This document shows, piece by piece, positions 51,905-59,931 of a stretch of 64,000 bases of DNA; positions within the stretch are counted from its first letter, which is position 1, and each line of letters begins with the position of its first letter. This DNA is from RGIG3178 sp942492795 (GTDB lineage Bacteria; Bacillota; Clostridia; Christensenellales; QAND01). Location: contig OW818639.1 of the NCBI GenBank assembly GCA_942492795.1, positions 2,046,001 to 2,110,000 of the forward strand. Direction: 5' to 3'. A model generated the notes under the pieces. The model ran no database searches. It was not told where the DNA came from and saw only the letters and a program-made list of their open reading frames with translations. A program made the translations under genes and the position numbers.

Positions 51905-51930
51905 AGCCCCATGCGTTAGCGCACAGGGCT
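51905..51930 (-). terminator. Terminator-like hairpin of surface protein 2
   Basis: AGCCC..TGCG and CGCA..GGGCT pair with two internal mismatches around TTAG; the T tract is interrupted (TTCATTCATT). It corresponds to the hairpin at 47113. Confidence 0.5.
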
Positions 51931-51960
51931 CCGTTTGTCAATTTTTATTTGCTCATTCGT

Positions 51961-54900
51961 TTATGCGTTGCGCGTACGAACCCTGTCAACATCAGCGCTG
52001 TTCTTGTGTGCGAGGTACAGTACAACTCCCTGCACTGCCGCAATGCCTACCATCAGCAACGTCCACATATCTGCTATTACCATCGGATTGCGCATGTTCT
52101 CCGTGAGGAGGAACGTTACGATGGCTCCGATGCCCGGGACCAGACTGAAGATCCGCATGAACCCTTTACGCTTTTGATCCGATTCGGTTCCGTTCTGCTG
52201 CTGTTGTTTCTTCAAGTATCCGATCAGAAGGCCTATGGATGCAAGTGCCGTTCCGATCGCCAGCAGAAGATTAAGCAATGCCCAACTTGCGCCCGCAGGC
52301 GGCCCGCCAGCAGGTACTTCGGGATTGACGATGGTTGTGGTGGTCGGTGTCGGTGTCGCATTATCTGGTGTAGCCGTCGGATTCACAGGCGCGGCATTGA
52401 TCGTGAGCACACCGTTGATGACCGTCACTGCGTAGTTTGCATTCGGTGTATAGGAAGCCGTGATGTCATATGTTCCCACAGCTGCGCCTGCTACGCGGCT
52501 GAGCGTGTATTGGATGGTGTCGCTCCCGACAAGGCCCGCAACCGTTGCGCTCAATGCGGGATCCGCGTTGCCCTGGGTCTTGGCCTTGTTGGCTACCGTG
52601 ATGGTGACAGCTTTTGCCGTTATGTTTAGCGTGCCATTGAACACCGTTACGGCATAGTTCGGATTGGCGCCCATTGTTGCTTTTATAGCGTAGGACCCTG
52701 TATTCTCGCCAGCGTCACGGTTGAGTGTATAGTTAAGCGTGTCGCTGCCGACAAGGCCACTCACCGCAGCTGAGAAAGTTGGATCTGCACTGCCGTATAC
52801 CTTGCTGCCGTCCGCAATGTTGACGGATGCGGCCTTGGGGGCAATGGTCAACGTTGCGTTTATGACCGTGATATCGTAGTTCTCATTGACGCTTAGCGTA
52901 ATCGCTTTGTTGTTCACTCTTCCGCCCGAGCCAAGACTCGCTGTGATTGCATACGTTCCCGCATTCTCACCGGCCGTACGACTAAGGCTGTATTCAAGCG
53001 TTTCGGTGCCCACCGTGCCCGCAACAACCGCCGACAGAGCCGGGTCGCCCTCACCGTATATCTTGTTCTTATCTGCTATTGTGATGGTTGCGGGACGCTT
53101 GTTGATCGTAAACACGCCATCGATTACCGTGATGTCGTAATTTGTATTGGTATTGAGTTGCATCATCACATTGGGAATATTCGCTCCCTGACCGGGTGTT
53201 GCCGTGATGGCATAGGTGCCCACGTTCTCACCGGCAATACGACTGAGAGTGTAATCCAGCGTATCGGTTCCAACCGTCCCTGTAACAACTGCCGAGAGAG
53301 CCGGGTTGGATTCGCCATAGATTTTGTTTTTATTGTCCACCGTTATGGTTGCCGCTTTTTTGCCGATGGAGAATGTAGCGCCAACAACCGTGATGTCATA
53401 GTTATCATTCACGGAATTTGTGCCCAGCACAACGTTGATCGGATATCCGCCGACATTTTCACCAGCAGTACGTGTCACGGTGTAATCAAGCGTCTGCTCA
53501 AGCACCGCACCGGAAACCACTGCCGTCAGCACGGGATCGCTCTGCCCGTAGACCTTGCCCAAAGCATCTGCCGTTATGGTGACATCTGCTTTTTCAACTG
53601 TCAGCTTGCCGTCGGTATACGAGATCATATAGTGGTCGGTCACATCCGTTGCGCCGTCGAGTATCTGAACAGATCCCGTTGTGAAGGTCACGTCGTAAAC
53701 TCCGGCGTTCGTGCCCTTGCCCGATGCAGTGACCCCATTGATTGTCAGTCCGGCAGGAAGTCCCGTAAATCCAGTAACGCTGTGTTCCGTGCCGTCATAG
53801 GTTACGTTTTCGCTGTTTGCGGTCAGCGTAATCGCTGTCTTCTGTATGTACTGCGCGACGTAGGTCGCGTTGCCCAGCACCGTTGTAGAAGGTTCGATAT
53901 CCCAGCCGGTGAATGTCCAGCCCACGTTTGCCGTGACAACAGGTATCGCGATGGTATCGTTCAGATGTTTGCCTGCGAAGACCAGCGTATCAGACGATGT
54001 GCCTTTCTCATCCAGGTCAAACGTCACCGTGTATACGTTCTGCGTTGTCCACTGTGCATACAGGTTCTCATCCCGGTAGATGTTGAAGGTTCCTTCCGGA
54101 TAGAAGTAGGAATCAAAAGCCGTCTTCCATCCCGCGAACGTGAATCCGTCCTTTGTAAGCGTTCCGGGGCCCATTACCGTGACCAATCCGGTATGCTCAT
54201 AGCTGGTTGAATCCACAGGGGCGGTGCCGCCGGTGTTTCCGTTGCCGTGATACGTCACCGTATGGTTCGGTATCCATTGTGCAATGAGATTCTCATCCCG
54301 GTAGATGCCGAAGGTGTTTCCCGCTTCAAAATACGATTCGTATGCGGTTACCCATCCGCCGAATGTGAATCCGGCTTTGACAAGGCTCCCCGGGCCCATG
54401 ACCGTGACCGTGCCTCCGGGAGCGTAATTGGTTGCATCTAAGGGAGCGGTGCCGCCGGTATTCCCGTTTCCATGGTATGTTACCGTGAAGGTGGTCACAT
54501 TCTGCGTGTATTGCACAACATAGGTCGCGTTGCCCAGTACCGTCGCGGACGGTGTAATATTCCAGCCCGTGAATGTCCAGCCGGTGTTCGCCGTAACTTG
54601 AGGTATCACGATGGTGTCGCCATAATGTTTGCCCGCAAAGACCAGCGTATCATACGATGTGCCCTTGCCGTCAAGGTCGAAGTTTACCGTGTAGGTGTTC
54701 TGCGTGTATTGCGCAACGTAGGTCGCGTTTCCCGTAACCGTCGCGGACGGCGTGACATTCCAGCCGGTGAATGTCCAACCGGCGTTCGCCGTGACAGCGG
54801 GTATCGTGATGGTGTCATTAAGATGCTTATTTGCAAATACAAGCGCATCAGGCGATGTACCCTTGCCGTCAAGATCGAAGCTCACAGTATAATGAGCGTG

Positions 54901-55431
54901 CAGAGTATATGTTACTTTAATCTGAATATGATCAAGGCCTATCCAACCAAAGCCTGAAGAACATCCCACTCTTACTTCAAACGCTGTGTTTATCATTTCG
55001 GGTGTCCAGGCCACGCCCCAGGTGTCATCGCTTGCGCCAAAAGTATAAGTGTCATCAAATATGCTCAAGTCTGTGGAAGTTCTTATTCCGCTGCTGAGAT
55101 TCCCGTTGCCTGATCTTAGGGAAAGTTTTAAAGTCTTTCCAAATCCATTTGCTTCAACTTTCACTTGCACGCCGGTAATGGTCGCGTCTTGCGGAATGCT
55201 GGTCGCAAACGTATAATCGACTTTATCGTTCGCACTATCGAAAACTGCATGAACATCGTTGGATGAATAAGCATGCTGAGGAACCAACACACCGTTTGAA
55301 GTATTATTGTTGTATCCGCTGGCGCTGATCCAACCGGAATCCTCTGCCAATGCAGTCGTCGGCACATTGAAAAACAACATGCTTGCAGCCAGCAGCAGAC
55401 TCAACAGTTTGTATGATATCTTTCTTCTCAT
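51961..55431 (-). CDS. Large surface protein 2: InlB-type repeats, five MBG-like domains, three-helix C-terminal anchor
   Basis: The protein has 1156 residues. A signal peptide (about 1-29) precedes a beta-rich domain (30-180). Then come five or six InlB-type repeats with the WTFTGWNV/FTFAGWKTAF motif (about 180-520). A short domain (LTANSENVTYDGTEHSVTGF) shared with protein 1 is followed by about five MBG domains, each with a K-x-YG-x-x-DP core (KVYGQSDPVLTAVV, KIYGESNPALSAVV, KIYGEGDPALSAVV, KVYGSADPTFSAAV, KTQGNADPALSATV). The C-terminal 110 residues are about 80 percent identical to those of protein 1, with the same three helices and KRKGFMRIFSLVPGIGAIV. It is a paralogue of protein 1 in the same orientation. 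Confidence 0.88.
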   Translation of the reverse strand: MRRKISYKLLSLLLAASMLFFNVPTTALAEDSGWISASGYNNNTSNGVLVPQHAYSSNDVHAVFDSANDKVDYTFATSIPQDATITGVQVKVEANGFGKTLKLSLRSGNGNLSSGIRTSTDLSIFDDTYTFGASDDTWGVAWTPEMINTAFEVRVGCSSGFGWIGLDHIQIKVTYTLHAHYTVSFDLDGKGTSPDALVFANKHLNDTITIPAVTANAGWTFTGWNVTPSATVTGNATYVAQYTQNTYTVNFDLDGKGTSYDTLVFAGKHYGDTIVIPQVTANTGWTFTGWNITPSATVLGNATYVVQYTQNVTTFTVTYHGNGNTGGTAPLDATNYAPGGTVTVMGPGSLVKAGFTFGGWVTAYESYFEAGNTFGIYRDENLIAQWIPNHTVTYHGNGNTGGTAPVDSTSYEHTGLVTVMGPGTLTKDGFTFAGWKTAFDSYFYPEGTFNIYRDENLYAQWTTQNVYTVTFDLDEKGTSSDTLVFAGKHLNDTIAIPVVTANVGWTFTGWDIEPSTTVLGNATYVAQYIQKTAITLTANSENVTYDGTEHSVTGFTGLPAGLTINGVTASGKGTNAGVYDVTFTTGSVQILDGATDVTDHYMISYTDGKLTVEKADVTITADALGKVYGQSDPVLTAVVSGAVLEQTLDYTVTRTAGENVGGYPINVVLGTNSVNDNYDITVVGATFSIGKKAATITVDNKNKIYGESNPALSAVVTGTVGTDTLDYTLSRIAGENVGTYAITATPGQGANIPNVMMQLNTNTNYDITVIDGVFTINKRPATITIADKNKIYGEGDPALSAVVAGTVGTETLEYSLSRTAGENAGTYAITASLGSGGRVNNKAITLSVNENYDITVINATLTIAPKAASVNIADGSKVYGSADPTFSAAVSGLVGSDTLNYTLNRDAGENTGSYAIKATMGANPNYAVTVFNGTLNITAKAVTITVANKAKTQGNADPALSATVAGLVGSDTIQYTLSRVAGAAVGTYDITASYTPNANYAVTVINGVLTINAAPVNPTATPDNATPTPTTTTIVNPEVPAGGPPAGASWALLNLLLAIGTALASIGLLIGYLKKQQQQNGTESDQKRKGFMRIFSLVPGIGAIVTFLLTENMRNPMVIADMWTLLMVGIAAVQGVVLYLAHKNSADVDRVRTRNA

Positions 55432-55518
55432 TGTGTCTTCCTCCTCTAGGTTTAAAAAAGTATTCTTATGAAGACAAACATACTGACAGTATTAATTAAT
55501 CAAATTATATGATTCGAA

Positions 55519-55537
55519 GGTTACATATTCGTTACTT
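55519..55537 (-). promoter_or_regulatory. Direct-repeat regulatory element upstream of surface protein 2
   Basis: GGTTACATATTCGTTACTT matches the element at 51663 in 17 of 19 bases and lies 88 bases from the start codon. In both cases TATAATT follows nine bases after the element on the coding strand. Confidence 0.65.
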
Positions 55538-55669
55538 ACTAAATATTTTATTCATGTGTTTGTGATATTCTATATATGCAGTATGGCGCGGCAAGAAACA
55601 TTCGTTACTATTATATTGTTAATATTACTTAATAAATATATGTCTATATGCCATCTATCAGGCATCATT

Positions 55670-55703
55670 ATAAGAGATATAGAATATTTTCTATATCTCT
55701 TAT
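55670..55703. repeat. Perfect hairpin with 15-bp arms
   Basis: ATAAGAGATATAGAA and TTCTATATCTCTTAT flank a four-base loop. No T tract follows on either strand. It lies 113 bases beyond the cyclase stop and 239 bases upstream of surface protein 2. Confidence 0.7.
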
Positions 55704-55816
55704 GTAACTTATTAAATCCTTTTGCTTTTTTTGTGAATAATATTTCATTTGCCAATCGTATTCACACATTGACTTCAATTTCGGTCATGCCTTTTTGCTT
55801 ACGCAAAGCGTATTTT

Positions 55817-56455
55817 TCATACCTTCCAGGCGATAACCCTCACAGGCGCCCCGTCTGCGTTTTGATACAGCAACGCTAATGCGCAAACGGAAAAGCATCT
55901 TTCGTGCAGCTTCGATAATCCCTGAAGGTTTTCGATGATGAGTACATCGTTCTTTAGCAGCAACTTGTGCAATTCCAACTCCCTAGAATGCAGCGTGTCG
56001 ATGCTCATTCTGTCGATTCCAACAACCTTTATACCATTCTGTATTGCAGCGCTCAGGATTTCAGCGGATGGAACGGCATACTTCCCCAAGGCATCCAAGT
56101 CATGATCAAAACCGGTATCGAATAAAATGAAGTCACAATACCGGATAGCATCTTTTTCAAAAGCCGTTAAAGCATCGAGGCAGACCTCTTCGTTCTTCGC
56201 AAACCCTGATAAATCGACGACGACACCCCTGCCGAAAAAGCGTTCCACCGGATAGCTATCCAGCGTTGCACCGTTGTTTATCAAATGAGCCGGTGCGTCG
56301 ATATGCGTACCGACATGCGAATGAAAATGCAGCGACGTTTCGCAGTAACCGTCACTTTCGATTGAAAATGCTTGCTCAAATTTAGGCATCGGCGTTCCCG
56401 GATATACCTGAATGCCGCTAAAAAGCGTACGCGTCAGATCCAAATAGTCTGTCAT
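55817..56455 (-). CDS. Cyclase-family metal hydrolase (kynurenine formamidase-like)
   Basis: The protein has 212 residues starting MTDYLDLTRTLFSGIQVYPG. The metal-binding motif HSHVGTHIDAPAHL is intact, with the later GIDRMSIDT and the C-terminal VRVIAW typical of the cyclase/KynB fold. Members hydrolyse formamides, amides or isatin-like rings. There are no tryptophan catabolism genes nearby, so the substrate is unknown. Its start overlaps the end of mscL (ATGA), so the two are translationally coupled. Confidence 0.9.
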   Translation of the reverse strand: MTDYLDLTRTLFSGIQVYPGTPMPKFEQAFSIESDGYCETSLHFHSHVGTHIDAPAHLINNGATLDSYPVERFFGRGVVVDLSGFAKNEEVCLDALTAFEKDAIRYCDFILFDTGFDHDLDALGKYAVPSAEILSAAIQNGIKVVGIDRMSIDTLHSRELELHKLLLKNDVLIIENLQGLSKLHERCFSVCALALLYQNADGAPVRVIAWKV

Positions 56456-56883
56456 TTGCTTTGCTCTTTGAGCAGATCCCGAATCTCTGCCAACAACTCT
56501 TCGCTCTTGGCAACAGAAACAGATTCAACCTGTATCTGCTTCTCTTCCCGTTTGCGGCGGATTTCCGATAATTTGTTAAACGTTCTTACCATGATGAAGA
56601 TGGCAACGGCAATAATCAAAAAATCAACAATGTTTTGGATAAACTGCCCATACTTCAGCGCATTTTCAGCCTGTACAATGACATTGTCCTTGATAATGGC
56701 AGGGGAGAGTATCCACTTCAATGATGTAAAGTCAACACCGCCAAGAAGAACGCCTACCAACGGCATTACGATATCGTTGACCAACGAGCTCACGATTTTT
56801 CCAAACGCGCCGCCCATGATAACGCCAACGGCCATATCCAGGACATTTCCCTTCATGGCGAAGGCTTTAAACTCTTTCCACAT
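56452..56883 (-). CDS. mscL: Large-conductance mechanosensitive channel
   Basis: The protein has 143 residues and starts MWKEFKAFAMKGNVLDMAVGVIMGGAFGKIVSSLVNDIVMPLVG, which is the gating helix and first membrane segment of MscL. A second membrane helix (FIQNIVDFLIIAVAIFIMVRTFNKL) and a C-terminal bundle ending AEIRDLLKEQSK follow. It opens on hypo-osmotic shock to release solutes. It lies between a cohesin-like membrane protein gene and the cyclase, all leftward with very short gaps. Confidence 0.97.
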   Translation of the reverse strand: MWKEFKAFAMKGNVLDMAVGVIMGGAFGKIVSSLVNDIVMPLVGVLLGGVDFTSLKWILSPAIIKDNVIVQAENALKYGQFIQNIVDFLIIAVAIFIMVRTFNKLSEIRRKREEKQIQVESVSVAKSEELLAEIRDLLKEQSK

Positions 56884-56886
56884 GTG

Positions 56887-57765
56887 CTATCTCCTTTTCT
56901 TTTGACGCAACAGCCCGAGTACAATGATGGAAATTCCCAAAGCGCTTAATACAAACAGCAGAATCACCACAAACAATGCGTTGCTTCCCTGCGGGGAGCT
57001 TTGCGGTGTCTGACTTTGTGTTATCTGCGCTGATTTTACCGGTTGTTCTGCGCGTACCAACTGAATAGAGATTGTTGATATGCTTTTATCCTGCGCCGTA
57101 ACGGTGATGGAAACTGTTTTTCTTTGCTCGGTGAATGAGACGGGACCTGCTCCACCGATGAGGCTGTTCTTGTTCTGCGGGGTTGCAAACAGGCTGATCT
57201 GCGACGTTTCGTACGGAACCGTCAACGTATAATTCATAACGGCAGATGAAAAGATCGGCGAAAGAATCCCTTTATCGGCGGTTAAAGAGGACAACAGTGT
57301 GCTGGTCGATTGCGAAACGGTTACCCTGTAGGTTGCCTGTGATGCATTGAATTCGCCGTCCGAATCCGTTCCGGACAGATTGGTAATATTGATGCGGGCT
57401 TCCCCGATATTTTTGGCAGTCAATGTCAAGACGATGATGTCCATCTGCGCATCGATGGATGATTTTCCGGTCGGATCGGACAGCGTAAAGAGTATTTGTT
57501 GACCCGTTATCTGTGTTTTGATTTGCCATGGAGAAGGCAGCTTTTGTTCGCTGCGAAGCAGCGAAAGGTTCTCATCGAGCGTTATCGTTCCGCTGAGCGT
57601 TCTGACATCCGTTCCATCCGCGGTCAATGTCACATTGAACTCATCGTGCGCCTGAACAGTCGAAGGGCCGTTCACATTGAGTGCAAGCCCTCCTGCCAGA
57701 GCGCAATAAAGCGGAAACGCCAGCAGCATTGACAGACATAGCATCGAAATCAATGCTCTTTTCAA
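56887..57765 (-). CDS. Membrane-anchored protein with cohesin-like and cadherin-like domains
   Basis: The protein has 292 residues if started at the TTG at 57765, which has AAAGGGGAG six bases upstream; the GTG at 57783 would contain that ribosome site. A signal peptide (about 1-25) leads to a cohesin-like beta sandwich (about 28-150: LNVNGPSTVQAHDEFNVTLT, LTLTAKNIGEARINI). Next is a cadherin-like Ig domain (about 158-240: LSSLTADKGILSPIFSSAVMNYTLTVP). Then come a Gln/Ser linker and one C-terminal membrane helix ending RQKKRR. It is probably a surface protein displaying two beta domains; ligand unknown. A cellulosome is not implied, since no dockerin is seen. Confidence 0.8.
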   Translation of the reverse strand: MKRALISMLCLSMLLAFPLYCALAGGLALNVNGPSTVQAHDEFNVTLTADGTDVRTLSGTITLDENLSLLRSEQKLPSPWQIKTQITGQQILFTLSDPTGKSSIDAQMDIIVLTLTAKNIGEARINITNLSGTDSDGEFNASQATYRVTVSQSTSTLLSSLTADKGILSPIFSSAVMNYTLTVPYETSQISLFATPQNKNSLIGGAGPVSFTEQRKTVSITVTAQDKSISTISIQLVRAEQPVKSAQITQSQTPQSSPQGSNALFVVILLFVLSALGISIIVLGLLRQKKRR

Positions 57766-57835
57766 AGCAGTCTCCCCTTTCACATAATGTCATGTATACT
57801 CTATCCATTCGATTATACCAAGTCAAGACTTCCTA

Positions 57836-57844
57836 TGCTATAAT
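57836..57844 (+). promoter_or_regulatory. Extended -10 promoter for the amidohydrolase leader
   Basis: TGCTATAAT is a perfect extended -10 (TGC at 57836-57838, TATAAT at 57839-57844). Transcription would start near 57851, giving a leader of about 130 bases. Confidence 0.5.
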
Positions 57845-57918
57845 GAAGATTAGTGAATAGATCGATTGGGTTTATTCAGCAGCATTTAAGCCGTTGGAGC
57901 AGTGTAAAATGCGCGAAC

Positions 57919-57941
57919 GCCGCACCAGGGCGGCATTTTTC
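57919..57941 (+). terminator. Terminator-like hairpin inside the amidohydrolase leader
   Basis: GCCGC and GCGGC around ACCAGG are followed by ATTTTTC. It lies 39 bases before the start codon, so it would end transcription ahead of the gene unless prevented. Confidence 0.6.
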
Positions 57942-57979
57942 ATTGCAAAGATCGGTTAATTTAAATTTTAGGTGATTTT

Positions 57980-58849
57980 ATGCGTATCGTAGACACACAC
58001 ATCCATCTGCACAACCGGCCCGGGACGTCCGATCGCGCAAAGCGTATCGGACACGAAGCCACTTACGGTTACATGAAGCAGTTTTATTTGGAACAGGGGA
58101 TCGAGCTTGCGGTAGCCATGGGTTCCGGTCCCGGTCCCGCAGATGGCTTATGCCATCCGCTCAGCGCCGGATTTACGGATGAATGTGAAGACCTTCCGCC
58201 GCATATCGGTTATTGCGTCGGGCTTCAAAGCCGTGATCTGACAGCCGGAAACGTCGGGCAAGCGTTGCTCGCTTTTGAAGCACATTTTAAAAACCCGAAA
58301 TGCGTCGGTATCAAAATGTATCCGGGGTATAATTTTGTATACCCTTCCGATCCGCTCCACAACGGGTTTTATGAACTTGCGGCGCATTATGACGTGCCGG
58401 TGGTGTTTCATACGGGCGACACAGCCAACCCACGCGGACTTGTAAAGTATTCGCATCCGCTCAACATCGACGAAGTCGCCGTCGCTCATCCGGATACGAA
58501 GTTTGTCATGGCGCATTATGGCAATCCATGGATCGTCGATGCGACGGAGGTTGCCAAAAAAAATCCCAACGTCTACATCGATTTATCTGGGCTCGCGCAA
58601 GGAATGTTTGACGTCGAATGGTTTTATCAGACCTATCACGGGTATATCGAACACCTCAGAACCTGGATTGCCTATTTGTCGGATGATTCCAAGATGATGT
58701 TCGGATCGGATTTTCCGTTGACCAATATAGCCGCATACATCGAGATTATTGCCCGCCTCATACCCGAAAGAATGCACGACGCGGTCTTCTATACGAACGC
58801 CCTGAACGTATTTAAGCGGCTCAACAGCTTTTCTCCGTTAAAAGCATAG
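57980..58849 (+). CDS. Amidohydrolase-family metal-dependent hydrolase
   Basis: The protein has 289 residues with a TIM-barrel amidohydrolase-2 pattern: the N-terminal metal motif VDTHIHLH, a middle KMYPGYNF (Lys), VVFHTGDT (His), FVMAHYGNPW (His) and the late FGSDFPLTN (Asp). Such enzymes hydrolyse amides or decarboxylate aromatic acids using one or two metals. The closest relatives I can think of are unnamed Firmicute hydrolases. The gene has a leader with a terminator-like hairpin, described separately, and a strong terminator behind it. Confidence 0.9.
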   Translation: MRIVDTHIHLHNRPGTSDRAKRIGHEATYGYMKQFYLEQGIELAVAMGSGPGPADGLCHPLSAGFTDECEDLPPHIGYCVGLQSRDLTAGNVGQALLAFEAHFKNPKCVGIKMYPGYNFVYPSDPLHNGFYELAAHYDVPVVFHTGDTANPRGLVKYSHPLNIDEVAVAHPDTKFVMAHYGNPWIVDATEVAKKNPNVYIDLSGLAQGMFDVEWFYQTYHGYIEHLRTWIAYLSDDSKMMFGSDFPLTNIAAYIEIIARLIPERMHDAVFYTNALNVFKRLNSFSPLKA

Positions 58850-58875
58850 AACGTACGTGTCCATTCAATGCAAAA

Positions 58876-58907
58876 GCGCCAGGCATCTCTGCCCGGCGCA
58901 TTTTTTT
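58876..58907 (+). terminator. Terminator of the amidohydrolase gene
   Basis: GCGCC-GGCA pairs with TGCC-GGCGC around TCTC, followed by seven T after one A. It lies 26 bases past the stop codon and between convergent genes. Confidence 0.9.
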
Positions 58908-58921
58908 GTTCCACCATGCTG

Positions 58922-59674
58922 CTATATCTTCGACGGATGTTCTCCCTTATTGCGAATGTAAACATGCTTCACGTTTTCCACTTTCGTCTCTCGATGATCC
59001 ATCTCAAAGGCGTTGAGCTTTCGAATCAAGGCCGTCAATTTGTTCTCTCCGTAATTGCGGACATCAAAATCGGGTTTGCGCTTGATAAGGATATTGCCGA
59101 CCGTACTCAGCGGCGCCCAGCCATCGTCGTCGGATATCTCCCGAACGATGTTCATGATCTCCTTTTTGATGCTTTCAAAGGCGTCTTTCCCGTTGCCTTT
59201 CTCGTGGATGGCTTGCGTTCTCTCGATAGGTTGCTCACTCTGGCTTAAAACTTCCAGATAAATGAAACGATTGCACGCTGAAATAAACGCTTTGGGCGTC
59301 TTCGCCTCTCCCATGCCCACCACCGACATGCCGCTTTCCCGCAGCCTGGATGCCAGCCGCGTAAAATCGCTGTCGCTGGACACGATGCAAAATCCTTCCA
59401 CGTTGTTGGCATAAAGGATATCCATCGCATCGATGATCATCGCCGAATCGGTTGCGTTCTTTCCGGTCGTATACCCGTATTGTTGGATGGGGGTGATGGA
59501 ATGCTCCAGAAGCACTGTCTTCCAACTGTTGAGCGCGGGCTTCGTCCAATCCCCATAAATACGCTTATAGGTTATAATCCCTTCATTGGAAAGCTCGTCT
59601 AAAATCCCTTTTATATACTTATCCGAAACGTTGTCCGCATCGATGAGCACTGCAAATCGTCTGTCAGCTGTCAT
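58922..59674 (-). CDS. NYN-domain (PIN-like) protein with C-terminal LOTUS/OST-HTH domain
   Basis: The protein has 250 residues. The NYN domain (about 1-145) carries the acidic active-site pattern: Asp in VLIDADNVSD, Asp in GKNATDSAMIIDAMD and Asp in IVSSDSDFTRLA. The C-terminal part (about 165-245) fits a winged-helix OST-HTH/LOTUS domain (DGWAPLSTVGNILIKRKPDFDVRNYG). LabA-like proteins of this layout are thought to be RNA-binding nucleases. It has no operon partner and is convergent with the amidohydrolase gene. Target RNAs are unknown. Confidence 0.92.
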   Translation of the reverse strand: MTADRRFAVLIDADNVSDKYIKGILDELSNEGIITYKRIYGDWTKPALNSWKTVLLEHSITPIQQYGYTTGKNATDSAMIIDAMDILYANNVEGFCIVSSDSDFTRLASRLRESGMSVVGMGEAKTPKAFISACNRFIYLEVLSQSEQPIERTQAIHEKGNGKDAFESIKKEIMNIVREISDDDGWAPLSTVGNILIKRKPDFDVRNYGENKLTALIRKLNAFEMDHRETKVENVKHVYIRNKGEHPSKI

Positions 59675-59838
59675 GTGAACCTCTCTAATATTAACTTTGT
59701 ATTTTCATTATACCGTATTTCACAGCATTCCACACCTATTTCTTAAAACCGAACCGCTTGGAATAGACGCGGTAAAGGATATGCAGAGAATGCAGCCGAA
59801 TATATTTGTATATTTAACTTAACAAATTGATGAAAAGG

Positions 59839-59864
59839 TTTACCATACTTTACGAACTTTTAAC
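59839..59864 (+). promoter_or_regulatory. Pho-box-like direct repeats upstream of pstS
   Basis: TTTACC (59839), TTTACG (59849) and TTTAAC (59859) recur exactly every 10 bases; a further TTTAAC lies at 59813. PhoP/PhoB boxes are similar hexamers repeated every 11 bases, so this is a candidate site for phosphate-starvation control. Confidence 0.5.
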
Positions 59865-59931
59865 AATACCGGTATGCAGATGTAATGAAACAACGTTAAC
59901 ATGAAGACAATAAAGAATAGGAGGCACAAAA

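Larger units (their letters stand above)
51577..51960. other. Intergenic region between the two surface-protein genes
   Basis: The 384 AT-rich bases hold the upstream element and promoter area of surface protein 1 (51663-51681 and the TATAATT near 51648-51654) and the terminator of surface protein 2. No gene is visible. Confidence 0.65.
55432..55816. other. AT-rich intergenic region upstream of surface protein 2
   Basis: The 385 bases hold the surface protein 2 control region and a 15-bp perfect hairpin (55670-55703). A plus-strand frame (55556-55879) has no ribosome site or domain and runs into the cyclase gene. Confidence 0.6.

Noticed and set aside
53158..54210. A 350-codon plus-strand frame
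   Set aside because: It mirrors the repeat region of surface protein 2 and has no independent support.
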